Assembly (NCBI GenBank): GCA_029582265.1
Contig: CM055823.1
Location: forward strand, 5,828,001-5,892,000
DNA: 64,000 bases
Direction of reading: 5' to 3'
Origin: Zoroaster sp. YZ-2022
Lineage: Eukaryota; Echinodermata; Asteroidea; Forcipulatida; Zoroasteridae
A model generated the notes under the pieces. The model had not been told where the DNA came from. It was given only the letters and a program-made list of their open reading frames with translations, and searched no databases. This document shows positions 63,803-64,000 of the stretch, piece after piece (within the stretch, counting starts at the first letter, position 1; each line of letters starts with the position of its first letter). The position numbers and the translations under genes are program-made.

Positions 63803-64000
63803 TATGAATAACTTTACCCTGAAAATCTGTTTTACTGTGAAATAAATAGTTCACAGAAATTTCATGATGACACAACACCGTGAAAATGCCATGAAATACT
63901 CTTGGAATTTCTTTGCAGTGAAAACGCCTTGAACTTCTTGTGGCAGTTTTGGGGCAGCTCATTAATTCTCAAGATCGACGTGAATTTGCCCTGAAATCAC
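63803..64000. mobile_element. Palindromic MITE, family E (cut by window end)
   Basis: ATGAATAACTTTACCCTGAA, ATAAATAGTTCACAGAAATT, GTGGCAGTTTTGGGGCAGCT, CATTAATTCTCAAGATCGAC. Left half only. Confidence 0.75.

Noticed and set aside
63530..63811. Three overlapping ORFs rich in His, Thr and Gln.
   Set aside because: Translations of the 44-bp tandem repeat in three frames.

Overview
This is a 64 kb piece of an animal nuclear genome. It is AT-rich, has long introns, and is packed with transposable elements. Penelope-like and CR1/L2-type retroelements, tRNA-headed SINEs with (ATT)n tails and a multi-CUB secreted gene together suggest a marine invertebrate, most likely a deuterostome (echinoderm, hemichordate or cephalochordate). 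That placement is inference. No rRNA, CRISPR or independent tRNA gene is visible.

The only host gene I can support is on the minus strand, from about 63,480 (5' side; the true start lies beyond the window) down to a stop codon at 31,029-31,031. I reconstruct 20 exons with GT..AG borders. Their lengths sum to 3,499 bases and close in one reading frame of about 1,165 codons plus stop. The encoded chain is a short unrecognised N-terminal segment followed by nine CUB domains in tandem, with no membrane segment after the last one, so it looks like an extracellular CUB-repeat protein. Almost every CUB is built from two exons with intron phases 1-0-1, the mark of growth by exon-pair duplication. Deviations: CUB3 has an extra intron; CUB8's second half and CUB9's first half share one exon; CUB4 lacks the first disulfide cysteines and carries a furin-like RKRR in an inserted loop; CUB2 lacks the usual YCG cysteine; CUB8 has two extra cysteines.

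Region by region. 1-4.7 kb: a broken Penelope-like element whose 3' repeat holds a hammerhead-ribozyme-like fold, then a hAT-like element with a 111-bp tandem repeat. 5.8-12 kb: a decayed minus-strand CR1-like LINE (coiled coil plus SGNH esterase ORF1; endonuclease plus RT ORF2) and MITEs. 13.4-15.5 kb: one inverted-repeat element nested inside another. 16-18.7 kb: fragments of a Penelope 3' end, SINEs and MITEs. 18.8-21.7 kb: a satellite of about 68 bp, roughly 42 copies. 21.8-31 kb: a mariner-type MITE, a 946-bp hAT-type element inserted in a SINE with a perfect 8-bp target duplication, and several MITE families. 31-63.5 kb: the CUB gene, whose introns hold SINEs, MITEs, a 44-bp array carrying 21 copies of a splice-donor-like sequence, and a 5'-truncated plus-strand LINE at 53.3-56.2 kb.

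The mobile elements are related to one another. The SINE 3' end matches the 3' end of the 53-56 kb LINE, implying LINE-driven SINE movement. Many MITEs sit inside other MITEs, giving a readable order of insertion. Copies of the Penelope 3' repeat are scattered through the window and keep the ribozyme-like fold. All assignments come from reading the sequence; no database search was possible.
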